The notes under the pieces are model-generated. The model was not told the origin of the DNA, did not search any database, and saw only the letters and a program-made list of their open reading frames with translations. A stretch of 64,000 bases of DNA, from the NCBI GenBank assembly GCA_949825025.1, contig OX463783.1:18395533-18459532 (forward strand), written 5' to 3'. This DNA comes from Siphlonurus alternatus. Its lineage: Eukaryota; Arthropoda; Insecta; Ephemeroptera; Siphlonuridae. Shown piece by piece: positions 27,290 to 37,954 of this stretch. Both the position numbers and the translations under genes were made by a program. Positions within the stretch are counted from its first letter, which is position 1. The number at the start of each line of letters is the position of its first letter.

Positions 27290-27450
27290 ATCAAATTCCC
27301 GGCTCTTTGTGCTAAGCATTTTGTGGATCCGTTCCAAACTGAGGCGTCCATCCCAGCATTCACTCGGTTGTGTGTGACTTGAGCTAGCATGTTAAAAAGT
27401 TTGACGGTGCCTGGGATCGAACTCACGAACTACCAACTGCGTCAAGTACC
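27290..27450 (-). mobile_element. tRNA-derived SINE-like fragment
   Basis: On the minus strand GACGCAGTTGGTAGTTCG resembles a tRNA A box and GAGTTCGATCCCAGG a B box. Downstream it contains GAATGCTGGGATGGACG, a block shared with the 5S-type SINEs. It lacks a tRNA fold, so it is not a tRNA gene. Confidence 0.5.
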
Positions 27451-28564
27451 TATTTATTCTAACCTCTAGCGTTTGTTGAATTTAAACTCAAGTACCACAG
27501 AATTTATGTACACTGTTGCACCTTTATAATTCATTAATTCATTTAAATCTCTTTGGTAATAAATATTTGTTATAATCTTCTAATCACTAAGCTGTCTTAC
27601 AAATTTATATTTAATTAAAATGACTTTTAAGGAAATGTAATATAATATAAATTCAATGTAATTTTAAAAATTCAGTGAAAATATTTTGAAATTTTCAAAT
27701 TATATATTCTTTTTTTTTAAGTGTAAATAAAAAATCAAATTGAAATTCACCCCCTCTAAAATGTTTTTGTTCAGTGTAGTGATGGTACAAAGTTATCTTG
27801 AAACTTTTAGCATTCCTTAGGCAACACAAACTGATCTTGCAATACTCAAAGTTATCGTAGAGACTTTACCGCCTGCACTGACCATCGATTTATTTAGACA
27901 AGGAGAACAAAGCTTGCCCCCTTCTCTCAAATACCACACAAGAACAATGTGTCACATGAACTTAATGACCACATCAGGAGACACTATCAATAAATGGATT
28001 CTTATCCACACAGATTTCTCTTGTAAGATAACAAAATTAAACTCAATTTAACATGGTACTTTTTTTATATTGCATCAATACTATATAAGAAACAATTTAA
28101 CTTATGTGCTGATTTTTGTAACTTATCTTTAGTTTGGAATTTGCCTGAATTTGTACTTGAAAATTTAAAAAAAACTGTTGTTTTAAATTAGGTAATGAAT
28201 GTGATGATCATTATATTATAAGAAGTTAATATTTTAAACTCTTTATGAATTGTTTGGAATTAGCAGTCATTTTTTAAATTGTTTATTAATATATTTTTTT
28301 TATGAAATGTTTATAACAAAAAATTGAGTGAATGCAATATAAAAAGCTTTCGTAAAAATTTAAGGATTTATTCTAAATTTAAGGCAATGCCTTGAAATCA
28401 TTAAAATGTTAGCTTTAATTCCTACAATTTTATCGATGTATGTTTTAATTATTTCAAAAAGTTTGAAATTTTTTATGAAATTAATTGCAGCAAATATTAT
28501 AAATTAAAAAAATTGCTTATACACCACCAGGTAGCACGAACTTTATTATTGTCTTATTTGCTGG

Positions 28565-28625
28565 CACTGCAGCTCCAATTAAGAGGCAAAGAGATGCAGA
28601 TTTTTAAAATTTGGGGGAAGGTAAA
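28565..28625 (-). repeat. Dispersed repeat L, 3' part, minus strand
   Basis: On the minus strand it reads TTACCTTCCCCCAAATTTTA, then AATCTGCATCTCTTTGCCTC and TTA, as at 39.02 kb. Confidence 0.5.
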
Positions 28626-28933
28626 AATATCACTCAGTCAAGCTATCCCCCCCCCCACGCCCCCAAATTTAAGTTCGCCACGCCTCTACAGACTGCGTGG
28701 CAACACTTACAAACAGAACAAGGGCAAACTTCATGGTATTATTAATATTTAACATACTTAACACAATGTTTCTAACTAATTTCAAACTCATATCAAGTTA
28801 TTAATAAAGACCACCAAAATCAAAACTGAATATTTATACATTTTATACTTTCCAATAAGATTTATATTCCTATAATAACTCCTCAAAAATGTAGTCTTTT
28901 ATGGAAATTTGTTTATTCAATGGTTTTAATTAA

Positions 28934-29364
28934 GGGTAAAGTAACGCGCCCAATCTTAAAAATAATCCCACACATGAAAATTATGAAAAAAAAAAAAAAA
29001 AAAATTAAAAAATGTTCTCCTCTACATCATCTATCAGTAGCTAAAATATTAGTTTTACAAATTTGAGCTAGTTTTTGAGTTATGAATTTTTAAAGTTGAA
29101 TAATTTAACATGGAACTTTGATTTTTCCATGTTAAAGTAGTCAACTTTAAAAATCCATAACTAAAAAACAAGCTCAAATTTGTATACCTGATATTTTAGC
29201 TACTGATAGGTGATGTAGAGGAGAACAACTAAAAAACAAGCTCAAATTTGTATACCTGATATTTTAGCTACTGATAGATGATGTAGAGGAGAACATTTTT
29301 TTAAATTTTTTTCATAATTTTCATGTGTGGGATTATTTTTAACATTGGGCGCGTTACTTTACCC
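28934..29364. mobile_element. TTAA-flanked (piggyBac-type) MITE with internal 68-bp duplication
   Basis: TTAA at 28930-28933 and 29365-29368. Inverted ends GGGTAAAGTAACGCGCCCAA and ATTGGGCGCGTTACTTTACC(C). Long hairpin arms. The right arm contains two adjacent 68-bp copies (29159-29226 and 29227-29294) differing at about one base. No transposase. Confidence 0.8.
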
Positions 29365-31039
29365 TTAATAAATTTATCTAAAAATATTCACACTTAATAT
29401 AATTTACCTGTTAATTGTTTTAATTGTTAAGTTTGTAAACTAAATTTACTTCAGGTAAGCTGAGATTTGTGACCTTTGACATCAAAGGAAGTCACATTAC
29501 ACTCACAAAGATTTCACTCGTGAGCTTTTGTTTTTGAAAAAGAAAGTAAATTTTGTGTTAACCTTTGTTTAAAAATAAAGACAACAAAAAATGTTATTAC
29601 TCACTACTTTTATTTTATCATATTTCAAAATGCCAACTTATATTATAATTTATTTAATTTTATACTTTACAACTTGAGATAGCAAAAATGTAAATCCTTT
29701 GTGGGCGTTATCAAACAGTATATAAAGAAAAAGAAAAGAGGAGTATATTAGTAGATGTAGTGAAATTTATCTTAATTGTGGGTGGCCATATGGAGTGGGT
29801 GTTAATTATATTTATCCTCTCTATAACTGGCAAATCTTTGTAACTTAAAAACTACAGCTTTAGTAAATAAAGTAGACATATTTTGACTTTTTGGGGGGCA
29901 GCTAGACCTTGACTACCATCAAATTTTAATTATGCATCTCTTTCTCTTTAAATGAAAAAACTTTTTATTGCACATTTGGATAAAGGACTTCGAGTTACGT
30001 ATATTGTAAATTGTTTTATGATTTTTGTTTAACTCTCTTTTTAACACCCTAAAAACGAGAGGAAAATGGTTGGATTGTACTTGTATATAACGTAAATAAT
30101 AAAAAAACATAAAAAAATCAAGTAATATCATCTTTCCATATATTATTTGCATGTTAAATATTTACAACACAATTTTAAGGGTGTTTAAGAATTAAAAAAA
30201 AAAAAAAAGATTGGACAGTAAATTTAATAATAACTCTAGGTCCTCATCTAAATATGTAATACAAAAATTACATGCAGGTTTTCGATAGTTGCAGCTCCAG
30301 CAAATCTGTTTAGAGATAAATTCCTTTGTCCCATGGTGTACTACTTTTGATCATATATATACACCCCGGGAGAGCAAAAATGTTCCCTGCCTGATTTATA
30401 TTCCTGAAGATGGTGTTTAAAGAGATAATTATATTCAAAATTTGTAATTTTGAGAGGGATTAGAAATGCATAACAAAAATATATTTAAAATTCATTACAC
30501 TTCAACATATATTATACTGTAGATTGAGTTGAAATTTCATTTGTAACGTTTGCGTTGTCCCGAGGTGTAAATAAGTCATGAATTTCTATTCTTCATTACA
30601 ATATAATATAAAACTTAACTGAATTTAAATTTGACGACAAAACTTTTTCAAATAAAATATTTTTGTTTATTTTCATTATGATGTAATTTAAACGTACTTT
30701 AAATTTCCCTGTAGACAAAAAAAAATCGATTTAATCAAATTTCGATTGCAAATAAAAATCTGATGTTTACTCTCAGAAGTCGAGATAAAAAGAAAAATAT
30801 ACAATTTCTCAGAATATAATCTGTTATTTTTAAATATAGTTTTATAATATATTAACAAATATGTAAGATTTAAAATGAGAATTTGATTTTTAACGAAGAA
30901 AATGGGAAAATATTGTTTTATAATATGCAATTGTTCGCAAAGATATCTTTCTTGTCTTTGGCATTATCCATAGATCTTCCTACCTTTGTTTTTTTATTTC
31001 TTACAATGAGATATTAGAATGTGAAAATTTTAGTGGCTT

Positions 31040-31290
31040 AATCGAAAAAAGGGGTAAAAATATATTACTGTGAATTTTTTCAGATTTTTCTAAGACCGGG
31101 AACTATTTTTAAAAAATTATTGAAAATCCGTTTTATGACGTCATTGGCGGCACTGCCCTATCCTTTTTCTGAAGGAGTGCCGCCCGTGACGTCATCAAAA
31201 TAGACTTTCAATAATTTTTTAAAAATAGTTCCCGGTCTCAGAAAAATCTGAAAAAATTCACAGTACCAAATTACGCCATTGCCCATGTTG
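31040..31290. mobile_element. Family B MITE, copy 5
   Basis: Arms GAATTTTTTCAGATTTTTCT and AGAAAAATCTGAAAAAATTC surround TGACGTCA twice (31137 and 31188) and CCCTATCCTTTTTCTGAAGG. The outer termini are eroded. Confidence 0.75.
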
Positions 31291-32356
31291 CATATGAAAC
31301 CCCCTCTAACGTGATGATAAACAATTTGCCTACTAGCCAGGGTGATTTGTCATGGTGGACATTTTTAAATGGTTGCTCTGTTACTGTACATTAATTACTA
31401 AACTGATACAGATTAAAATGCTTACGGTATTGCAGAGATTTAAAAAATAATACGATGTAGTGATAATTATGCTGCTATTAAAAATCATAGCAGGGACAAA
31501 GTTACGATGACTGCTACGAAGGGAACTTACTTAGTTTAATTTTATTTGTCCAGTTTTAAAGCTCTTGAAATTTTTAAAAAGGTACAAGGGTATGGAATAA
31601 AAAATAAAGCAGCATTGAAATTTATTTTGCTGTGAAATACTTTTTAAAAGTTTCTCTACTGAAATATTTTTAATTGTTACAACCAATTACAAAAATGTAA
31701 CATCATTAAATCATTAACGTATGAGTGAATGTAGTGATGTAATTAATAGTCAATAAAATTTAAATAAAAAATAATTCATTAATTCAGAAAAATCTACAAA
31801 ATATCATTGTAAATTTTAATTATATTAATCAATATTTTTATTTGCTAATATAGAACAAGTTATAATAAAATTACGTAAATTGTTTACATTTAATATATTA
31901 CATATAATATATTATATGGTGTATTTTTTTTTTTGGTAAATAGAACACGTCCATTTTTTTTAATTAATAAAATTATAATTATTCTTAAAATTCAAGTGCT
32001 TTTTTACATAGTAGCTATTATACATACATGTATGTATTTTGGTATTTTTTTTACTCAAAAATCTTTCAATCAACCGCCAAATACCCATATTGTATAAAAA
32101 AAAATACTTAAATTAACATCATTAATATACCACATTATACAAACAAAATATTTCCCTTTGTTTTGTATCATTTCACTTTTCATTATCAAATATTAATTAC
32201 AATATTTTTTTATACTTTGATAATACAGATGATACTTTTTAGTTAAAAAAAAAATACTGTACAACAACTGCAAATAATATTTTATATAATTAACCAAATA
32301 ATATATATAGATAATGAAAAAAAAAAGTTTTTTAAAAAAATAAATAAATTATTTAA

Positions 32357-32746
32357 GGTAGAGATAACGTCGGTCAGCTGTTTTTTTAGCTCCATTTGAT
32401 TAACATGTAAACCTTAGCAAATTCACAAAAATTCTGAAATTTTTTTGAGAGGTAGATATTAGTGCCTAAATGCCATAGAAAAAGTTTCAAAACTATTTAA
32501 CGAGCCAATTTTTTTTATATTAATTTTTTAGTTTGTCTCTCCATGGGAAAGCCCTATGCTGAAAATTAAATAAATTAATTAAACAAAAATCGGCTCGTTA
32601 AATTGTTTTGAAATTTTTTCTATGGCTTTTAGGCACTAATATCTGCCTCTCAAAAAAATTTCAGAATTTTTGTGAATTTGCTAAGGTTTACATGTTAATC
32701 AAATGGAGGTAAAAAAAAAAAACAGCTGACTGACATTATCTCTACC
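32357..32746. mobile_element. TTAA-flanked MITE family D, intact copy (390 bp)
   Basis: TTAA at 32353-32356 and 32747-32750. Ends GGTAGAGATAACGTCGG and GTCAGTCAGCTG on the inverse arm, closing GTTATCTCTACC-like. Internal marks TTAACATGTAAACCTTAGCA and TGCTAAGGTTTACATGTTAA are inverted. Confidence 0.8.
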
Positions 32747-33411
32747 TTAATCATACATGAAGCAAAAGTAATATTTATTCATTTTCTATAATAATGTTTT
32801 TATATAGAAGGTGTAAAGTCAAATAGCAAAAGAGGGGAAAAAGGAGGTAGGAAGAAATAGTAGGGGAAGGTTTTATGGAGGGGAGAGAGAAGGCGCGATG
32901 TTATATGAAGGTAGAATAGAATCAGTTTTGTCAGTTAGGCTACACTAGCCGTATAGACAACATGAATAAACGTGGAGATACAATAATAGTATTATTAAAT
33001 TTACGAAAGTTAATTTTTATTAGTGCTGTGATTTATTTTATAATTTCATAAAAAAAAATATGTGTGATAATAATAATAAAAGTGTTCATAATAATTTTTT
33101 TACAAAAATGTTTATAATAAATATTACGATTGAATATTATTGATTAAAAAAATTTTTTAATAAAAAATATATATTTAATTAAATATTCAATACCTTTCAT
33201 TTTTTTTTTAACAAAAAATTTAATATCCGGTTGGTGCTATGAAGATATCTTCTGAATTTTATTATTGGAATCAAAATATATGGATGTGCTATAGTAGAGA
33301 CAAATTTAAATAATATTCATCGATAACAAAAAAAAATTGGTAATGTATGGACTTATTTAGAATGTATTTTTTCTCTTTTTTCTCTCCTTCTTATCCTAAT
33401 AAAATCCTCAG

Positions 33412-33452
33412 TTGATCCATGATCATATCCCATAATCCTTGAATAGACCGTC
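33412..33452 (+). promoter_or_regulatory. Lar: 5'UTR segment of Lar start exon, with 7-codon uORF
   Basis: A pyrimidine-rich tract (33368-33396) followed by CCTCAG ending at 33411 makes a good splice acceptor, so this exon is probably internal, with a noncoding exon upstream. Within the 41-nt leader an upstream ATG at 33419 opens a 7-codon frame that stops at TGA 33440-33442, ten bases before the main ATG. It could dampen or tune translation. Confidence 0.6.
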
Positions 33453-33531
33453 ATGCAGGGAGCTGTATCTCTTATCAGCCCTCTACTTTGGGTCCTGGTG
33501 ATAACAAGATTTGATCAATTACACGCTGAGG
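33453..33531 (+). CDS. Lar: Lar signal-peptide coding exon (receptor tyrosine phosphatase, first coding exon)
   Basis: Seen: an ATG at 33453 (G at -3) opens 26 codons. The N-terminus is MQGAVSLISPLLWVLVITRF, a hydrophobic stretch, followed by a short polar end (DQLHAE) typical of a cleaved signal peptide, with cleavage likely near the Ala at residue 25. The frame ends at G33531 before a strong donor (G|GTGAGT at 33532), in phase 1. Joining that G to AT at 60095 gives GAT (Asp27) and runs straight into the Ig1 exon, so the two exons are assigned to one gene. Known of the family: LAR-type receptors are type I membrane proteins with a signal peptide, three Ig domains, FNIII repeats, a transmembrane segment and two cytoplasmic phosphatase domains. 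They act in axon guidance and synapse formation. Inference: this is the start codon of the long form. The hydrophobic leader is not conserved enough to identify alone; the splice-phase match carries the call. Confidence 0.8.
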
Positions 33532-34059
33532 GTGAGTACAAATTTATGTTCAATTAAAATTAGAACGTAGATTGTGTTAAAATAATGTTTGAATATTTAC
33601 ACTGAAAATTGAATTTGTCACGCCTACTTTGAAGTGGAACTGATAAATTATAATTTTTGTGTAAATGGCTGTATATTATATGAAGTGCCTGTTTTATTAA
33701 CTAGTATAATTTTAATATTGATTTTTGTATTCAATATTAAATAACTTGTGTCGTAAATAAATTAGTATTTATTTTTAAGGTGCTAATTAGTAGCTTATTA
33801 GGTAAATAGGCACAACATGTAATATTTATTTACCTGGAAAAATAAACTTGTTTCCTATTCAACGTTTAGTTAAGAAACATTTAGCTCAAGAAATGAATGG
33901 TTTTCCTTAGATTATCGAAGTCAAGCATCTTAGACAGTGGTTGATACTTGAATGTATGACCGTTTCAAATAAAAACTAAAATTTTATTTCATCCCTACTA
34001 CCCAGTAATTATTATTTATTATTATTAATAATCTCCCTGGCTCTGGAAACCTCTTTATT

Positions 34060-34310
34060 TTATTGGTGATAGTAGAAGTGTTTGTCTTGACTGAGGTTAA
34101 ATAGAATAGAATAGAAAATATCTTTATTACGGCGAGGTTTAGGCAAGCCCATTCTTGCACCTAACCGCCAAAAATTACAGTTTAGGATTTGCTGAAAGAG
34201 ATAATTAGACAGGCATTGCATTAAATTTAATATTTAAAAGCACAAATTTTTTAATAAAGTTCATTAATTCTCACGGTTCCCTCAGTTACACCTCAGTCAA
34301 TTCACTAATC
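34060..34310 (+). mobile_element. 5S-type SINE body split by a retrotransposon-tail insertion
   Basis: SINE body sequence (TGACTGAGGTT) stops at 34098 and resumes at about 34272 (CACGGTTCCCTCAGTTACAC). The intervening 173 bp are the minus-strand 3' end described at 34099. Confidence 0.65.
34099..34271 (-). mobile_element. Non-LTR retrotransposon 3' end, nested in a SINE
   Basis: On the minus strand it reads CTAAACCTCGCCGTAATAAA and ends in a (TTCTA)n tail (34099-34116 on the + strand as AATAGAATAGAATAG). The same 3' end occurs at 34731 and 43304. No coding part is present. Confidence 0.65.
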
Positions 34311-34316
34311 CCTTTC

Positions 34317-34682
34317 ATTTTTTTTATCAAACCACAGTTGGGTACTTCTAAATCTAAATCTGAAATCCCGAACTTTCCGAAACCCTAACTTGTGCGTTTC
34401 ACGGGCTACGGGGGCGGCCTCGTCCTTGCAATCCATCCCAGCATTTGCCTGTGACTGAGGAAAACGTAGAAACTTCTGTCAGGATGGACGATACCGGAAG
34501 TGCAATGGTCCAAAGCTAGGAGAACCACATAGTAGAAAAGCGCAACGATTTACTCCTGGGTGGAAAACGTGTTTTTTTTTCTGAAATGGTCACCCATCCA
34601 ACTACTAACCACGCTCGGCATTGCTTGACTTCGCTGATCTGACGAGGCCCGGTCAAGCGCACTGCGCCACCCCTCCCACATG
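34317..34682 (-). mobile_element. 5S-derived SINE, minus strand, long 5S-like head
   Basis: On the minus strand, 34648 to 34588 reads CTCGTCAGATCAGCGAAGTC, then AAGCAATGCCGAGCGTGG, then TTAGTAGTTGGATGGGTGAC. This follows animal 5S rRNA almost base for base over about 60 nt. The body contains CTCAGTCACAGGCAAATGCT and the 3' end is A-rich (GATAAAAAAAATG). Confidence 0.8.
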
Positions 34683-34730
34683 AAACCTCCCTTTAATGAA
34701 ATTCTTATGGAGGTTAGCTTTATTAAAATC

Positions 34731-34792
34731 GGTTAGGTGTTAGAATGGGCTTGCCTAAACCTCGCCGCAATAAAGCAAATTTCTATTCTGTT
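34731..34792 (+). mobile_element. Retrotransposon 3' end, second copy
   Basis: Contains GGTTAGGTGTTAGAATGGGC, CTAAACCTCGCCGCAATAAA and a short TTCTATTCTG tail, matching the copies at 34099 and 43304. Confidence 0.65.
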
Positions 34793-35636
34793 GTACTGAT
34801 ATGGCAGATGACTACTATGTTAGTATATTCTCTTAACATTAATTAATCAATTTAAGCAACTTGTCTATTTTAATACATTAATATCCAAAGTTTTGTCAAA
34901 CATGTTATATTAAATTTATTTATCTGTAATGTTGCTTTTAAATAAATAATAACTTATTAAGTAAATAAATTTAACTGGTGGGAGTAATTAGCAATAAATT
35001 TAATTTTCATTACAATTATTATTTTATCGCATCTCATTAATATAATGAAAATTATTAAGCTTATTGTACAGTACATGAATATAATGATTTTCATAGATAA
35101 ATAATCACAAATACAAATTTAAAACTCGTACATACAACGAGCATCCATTACCATATGGAGTAGTGATCTTAAAATTTTCCAGGCCAAAAAAACATACAAA
35201 AAAAACTTAAAATTGCAAATATTGAAGATGAATATCCATCAAATCATATACATGAGAACGTTTGACTTTTTTCAAGCTATAATTATGCCTTACTATAGCT
35301 ATTAAATATAATTTAATGATATACATAAATAAGGTCAATTATTTACATAATTTGTAAACCAAGAAGCTTCTATACCATAACATGATGGTATCGTTATAAT
35401 TATGCGTATAATAATTATAGCATCTTCTAGACTATCATTAATTATAAAAGATATTTATTTTTGCACCAAAAGTTTTTAAAGACTTTATAATAAAAATATA
35501 TAAATTTTATGGCTTGTCAGTTTTGAAGATCGAAATAATATTAATGGTTTTATTATATATACTTAAGAAAATATAATATGTATAGCTAAAACTTTGACAT
35601 GTAATGTAGACAAAATATTATGACGGTAAACGGAGA

Positions 35637-36090
35637 AAATACCCTTTGATAAAATACCCTCAGATATAATACCCAGACAAAATACCCTAGGACAAAATAC
35701 CCTCAGACAATTTACCCTAGGACAAAATACCCTTGGATAATTTACCCTAGGACAAAATACCCTTGGACAATTAACCCTAGGACAAAATACCCATGGACAA
35801 AATACCCTGGGATAAAATACCCTTGGACAAAATACCCTAGGACAAAATACCCTTGGATAATTTACCCTAGGACAAAATACCCTTGGACAATTAACCCTAG
35901 GACAAAATACCCTTGGACAAAATACCCTAGGACAAAATACCCTTGGACAAAATACCCTCAGATAAAATACCCTCAGACAAAATACCCATGGACAAAATAC
36001 CCTTGGACGAAATACCCTCGGACAAAATACCCTTAGACGAAATACCCTTAGACGAAACACTCTTGGACAGAATACCCTCAGACAATTTAC
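35637..36090. repeat. 15-bp tandem array, left arm of foldback copy 1
   Basis: About 30 units of consensus AAAATACCCTTGGAC, with variants AATTTACCC and AATTAACCC and third-block variants TAGGAC, CAGAC and TCGGAC. The period is a multiple of three and the unit lacks stops, so several frames on both strands stay open. These are not genes. Confidence 0.95.
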
Positions 36091-36110
36091 CATATATTAT
36101 AATATATAAC

Positions 36111-36412
36111 AGCATCTTAGGTATTTCGTAGAATGATAAAAATTATGCCTACATCATGCAAACATTTTGCACACATGTATTGTATTTACACTGTACAGTG
36201 CAGTATTAATATTATTATTATTAAAGGGACAGGGTACAATAATTTTCATGTTGCATAAAAAGTTTCCTATTGATATAATAAAATTAAAAATATAATGTGT
36301 CAATTGCCCCAAAATACCAACCAACCAACCAAAATTAAAAATATATGATATTTCGGATTTCAACAGTACCAATAATTATAATCATAAATTTATGATTATA
36401 GTTTCTATAATT
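36111..36412. mobile_element. Insertion of about 300 bp inside foldback copy 1
   Basis: Copy 2 reads straight from ATATATAAT into ATGTTATTGTGAATTG at this point, whereas copy 1 is interrupted. The insert contains a motif starting TGTCAATTGCCCCAAAATAC and ending in ACCAACCAACC, which recurs exactly at 54487-54522. Its class is unknown. Confidence 0.5.
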
Positions 36413-36584
36413 TATAATATGTTATTGCGAATTGCCCATGAAAAAGGTAAAATAAATTTCACTGAATCCTGCGCATGATACTTTCACAGCATAATTTATT
36501 TTTTTATGCGTTTAGTTGTAGAGTATAATAATTAAATATTTAGCACCTTTTAATTATTTTATTATTTATCATGTTATTTTTTAA

Positions 36585-36971
36585 AGGGTGTAAGATAACA
36601 CGAAGAATCGATTGTTGTAGTCCCATTTGATTAACATGTAAATCTTAGCAAACTCATAATAATTCTGAATCTTTTTTTGAGAGACAGTTTTTGGCACCAA
36701 AAAAATATGGAAAAAATTTCAAAACAATCGGACGATCCAATTGTTTTAAACGAATTTTTTAAATTTTTAGTGTAAGGCTTTCCCATGGAGACCTAAACTA
36801 AGAAAATAATTTAAAAAAATTGGATCGTCCGATTGTTTTGAAATATTTTCCATATTTTTTTGGTGCCAAGAACTGTCTCTCAAAAAACATTCAGAATCAT
36901 TATGAGGTTGCTAAGGTTTACATGTTAATCAAATGGGACTACAACAATCGATTGTTCGTGTTATCTTACCC
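36585..36971. mobile_element. TTAA-flanked MITE, divergent family D relative, inside foldback copy 1
   Basis: TTAA at 36581-36584 and 36972-36975. Ends GGGTGTAAGATAACACGAA and TTCGTGTTATCTTACCC. Shares TTAACATGTAAATCTTAGCA with the copy at 32357, but the arms contain GGACGATCCAATTG. Confidence 0.8.
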
Positions 36972-37615
36972 TTAATGTAGGTTAATTTGGGTGCAATAAA
37001 TTTGAGCCAACCCAGGCAAAAGGGACTTTGGGGGGGGGGGGGGGGAAATAAGTAAATGTAAATGAACAGGGGATACTAAATAAAACATCGCATAATTATT
37101 ATGGTATAATTATTTTACAATGAATGTATGAATGCATTTTTTTCATTATTTTTTAATAAAGAGCAAAAACAAAACAAAAAGTAAAAATAAAAAATCGTCA
37201 CCTCATGAATAGAAGAAAACATTGCTTCCCCACCCAATTTTTTACGTATTAACATAATGTTACATTGTAAGGTCGACAAGAGATACATTGCTTTTTGCAG
37301 TAGAATGTTCTATAAACTTACTCATGGAAACCAGCTATAAAATTAAATGTTCATAATGGTTTTAAAATTTATGTTGTCACGGGTAACAACCAGCACAAAG
37401 CATGATAGTAAAATACGTATTGCTATTTCAGTTATTTATTTGTTATTTTATTGTACAAAATCATTATTTACCAGAAAAAATTATATTTAATTCACATTTT
37501 TAATGATGAGAAGAAATTTTATATTTTTGAAGATATAGAATTACATGTACACATGGTACATAATAAAATTATCTTAATTAAAAAGTATTTAGTTGTGTTA
37601 AAAAGCCTTTATAAC

Positions 37616-37954
37616 TAACATGTAAACCTTAGCAAATTGACAAAAATTCTGAATTTTTTTTGAGAGACAGATATTAGTGCCTAAAAGCCATAGAAAAAAT
37701 TTCAAAACGATTTAACGAGCCGATTTTTTTTTAATAATTTTTTTAATTTTCAGCATAGGGCTTTCCCATGTAGAGCCAAACTAAAAAATCAATTTAAAAA
37801 AATCGTCTCGTTAAATGTTTTTGAAACTTTTGATGTGGCTTTTAGGCACTAATATCTGCCTCTAAAAAAAAATCAGAATTTTTGTCAATTTGCTAAGGTT
37901 TACATGTTAATCAAAGGGGATTACGTCGAACAGCTGTTCGACGTTATCTCTACC
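37616..37954. mobile_element. Family D MITE, left-truncated, inside foldback copy 1
   Basis: The body matches 32357-32746 (CATGTAAACCTTAGCAAATT, ATTTAACGAGCCGATTTTT). The right end, GACGTTATCTCTACC, is followed by TTAA (37955-37958). The left terminus is missing. Confidence 0.75.

Larger units (their letters stand above)
1..33411. other. Noncoding upstream sequence: 5' flank and/or first intron of Lar
   Basis: No protein-coding exon is recognisable here apart from a retrotransposon relic at 15.2-15.75 kb. Repeats and MITEs are listed separately. Long stretches in which I see only AT-rich sequence with homopolymers and no supported gene: 740-2090, 2540-5790 (poly-T at 4423-4451 and 4635-4663), 6600-7280, 8000-10980 (poly-G at 10206-10222), 11620-13310, 14390-15160, 16610-18020, 19770-22300, 22760-25910, 27450-28930, 29370-31030, 31290-32350 and 32755-33411. 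At least one noncoding Lar exon may lie here, because the start exon has an upstream splice acceptor. Confidence 0.6.

Noticed and set aside
27400..27445. A tRNA gene on the minus strand
   Set aside because: A- and B-box-like motifs are present but the spacing and flanks give no cloverleaf or acceptor stem; it is a SINE fragment.
34588..34648. A 5S rRNA gene
   Set aside because: Only about half of 5S is present, with substitutions, and it continues into a SINE body shared with other copies.
35563..36115. Long minus- and plus-strand frames with FCPRV or DKIPS repeats (also at 38254-38520, 49060-49584 and 50883-51080)
   Set aside because: They are open only because the 15-bp unit is stop-free and a multiple of three. 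The same array is open in several frames on both strands and lies in transposon arms.
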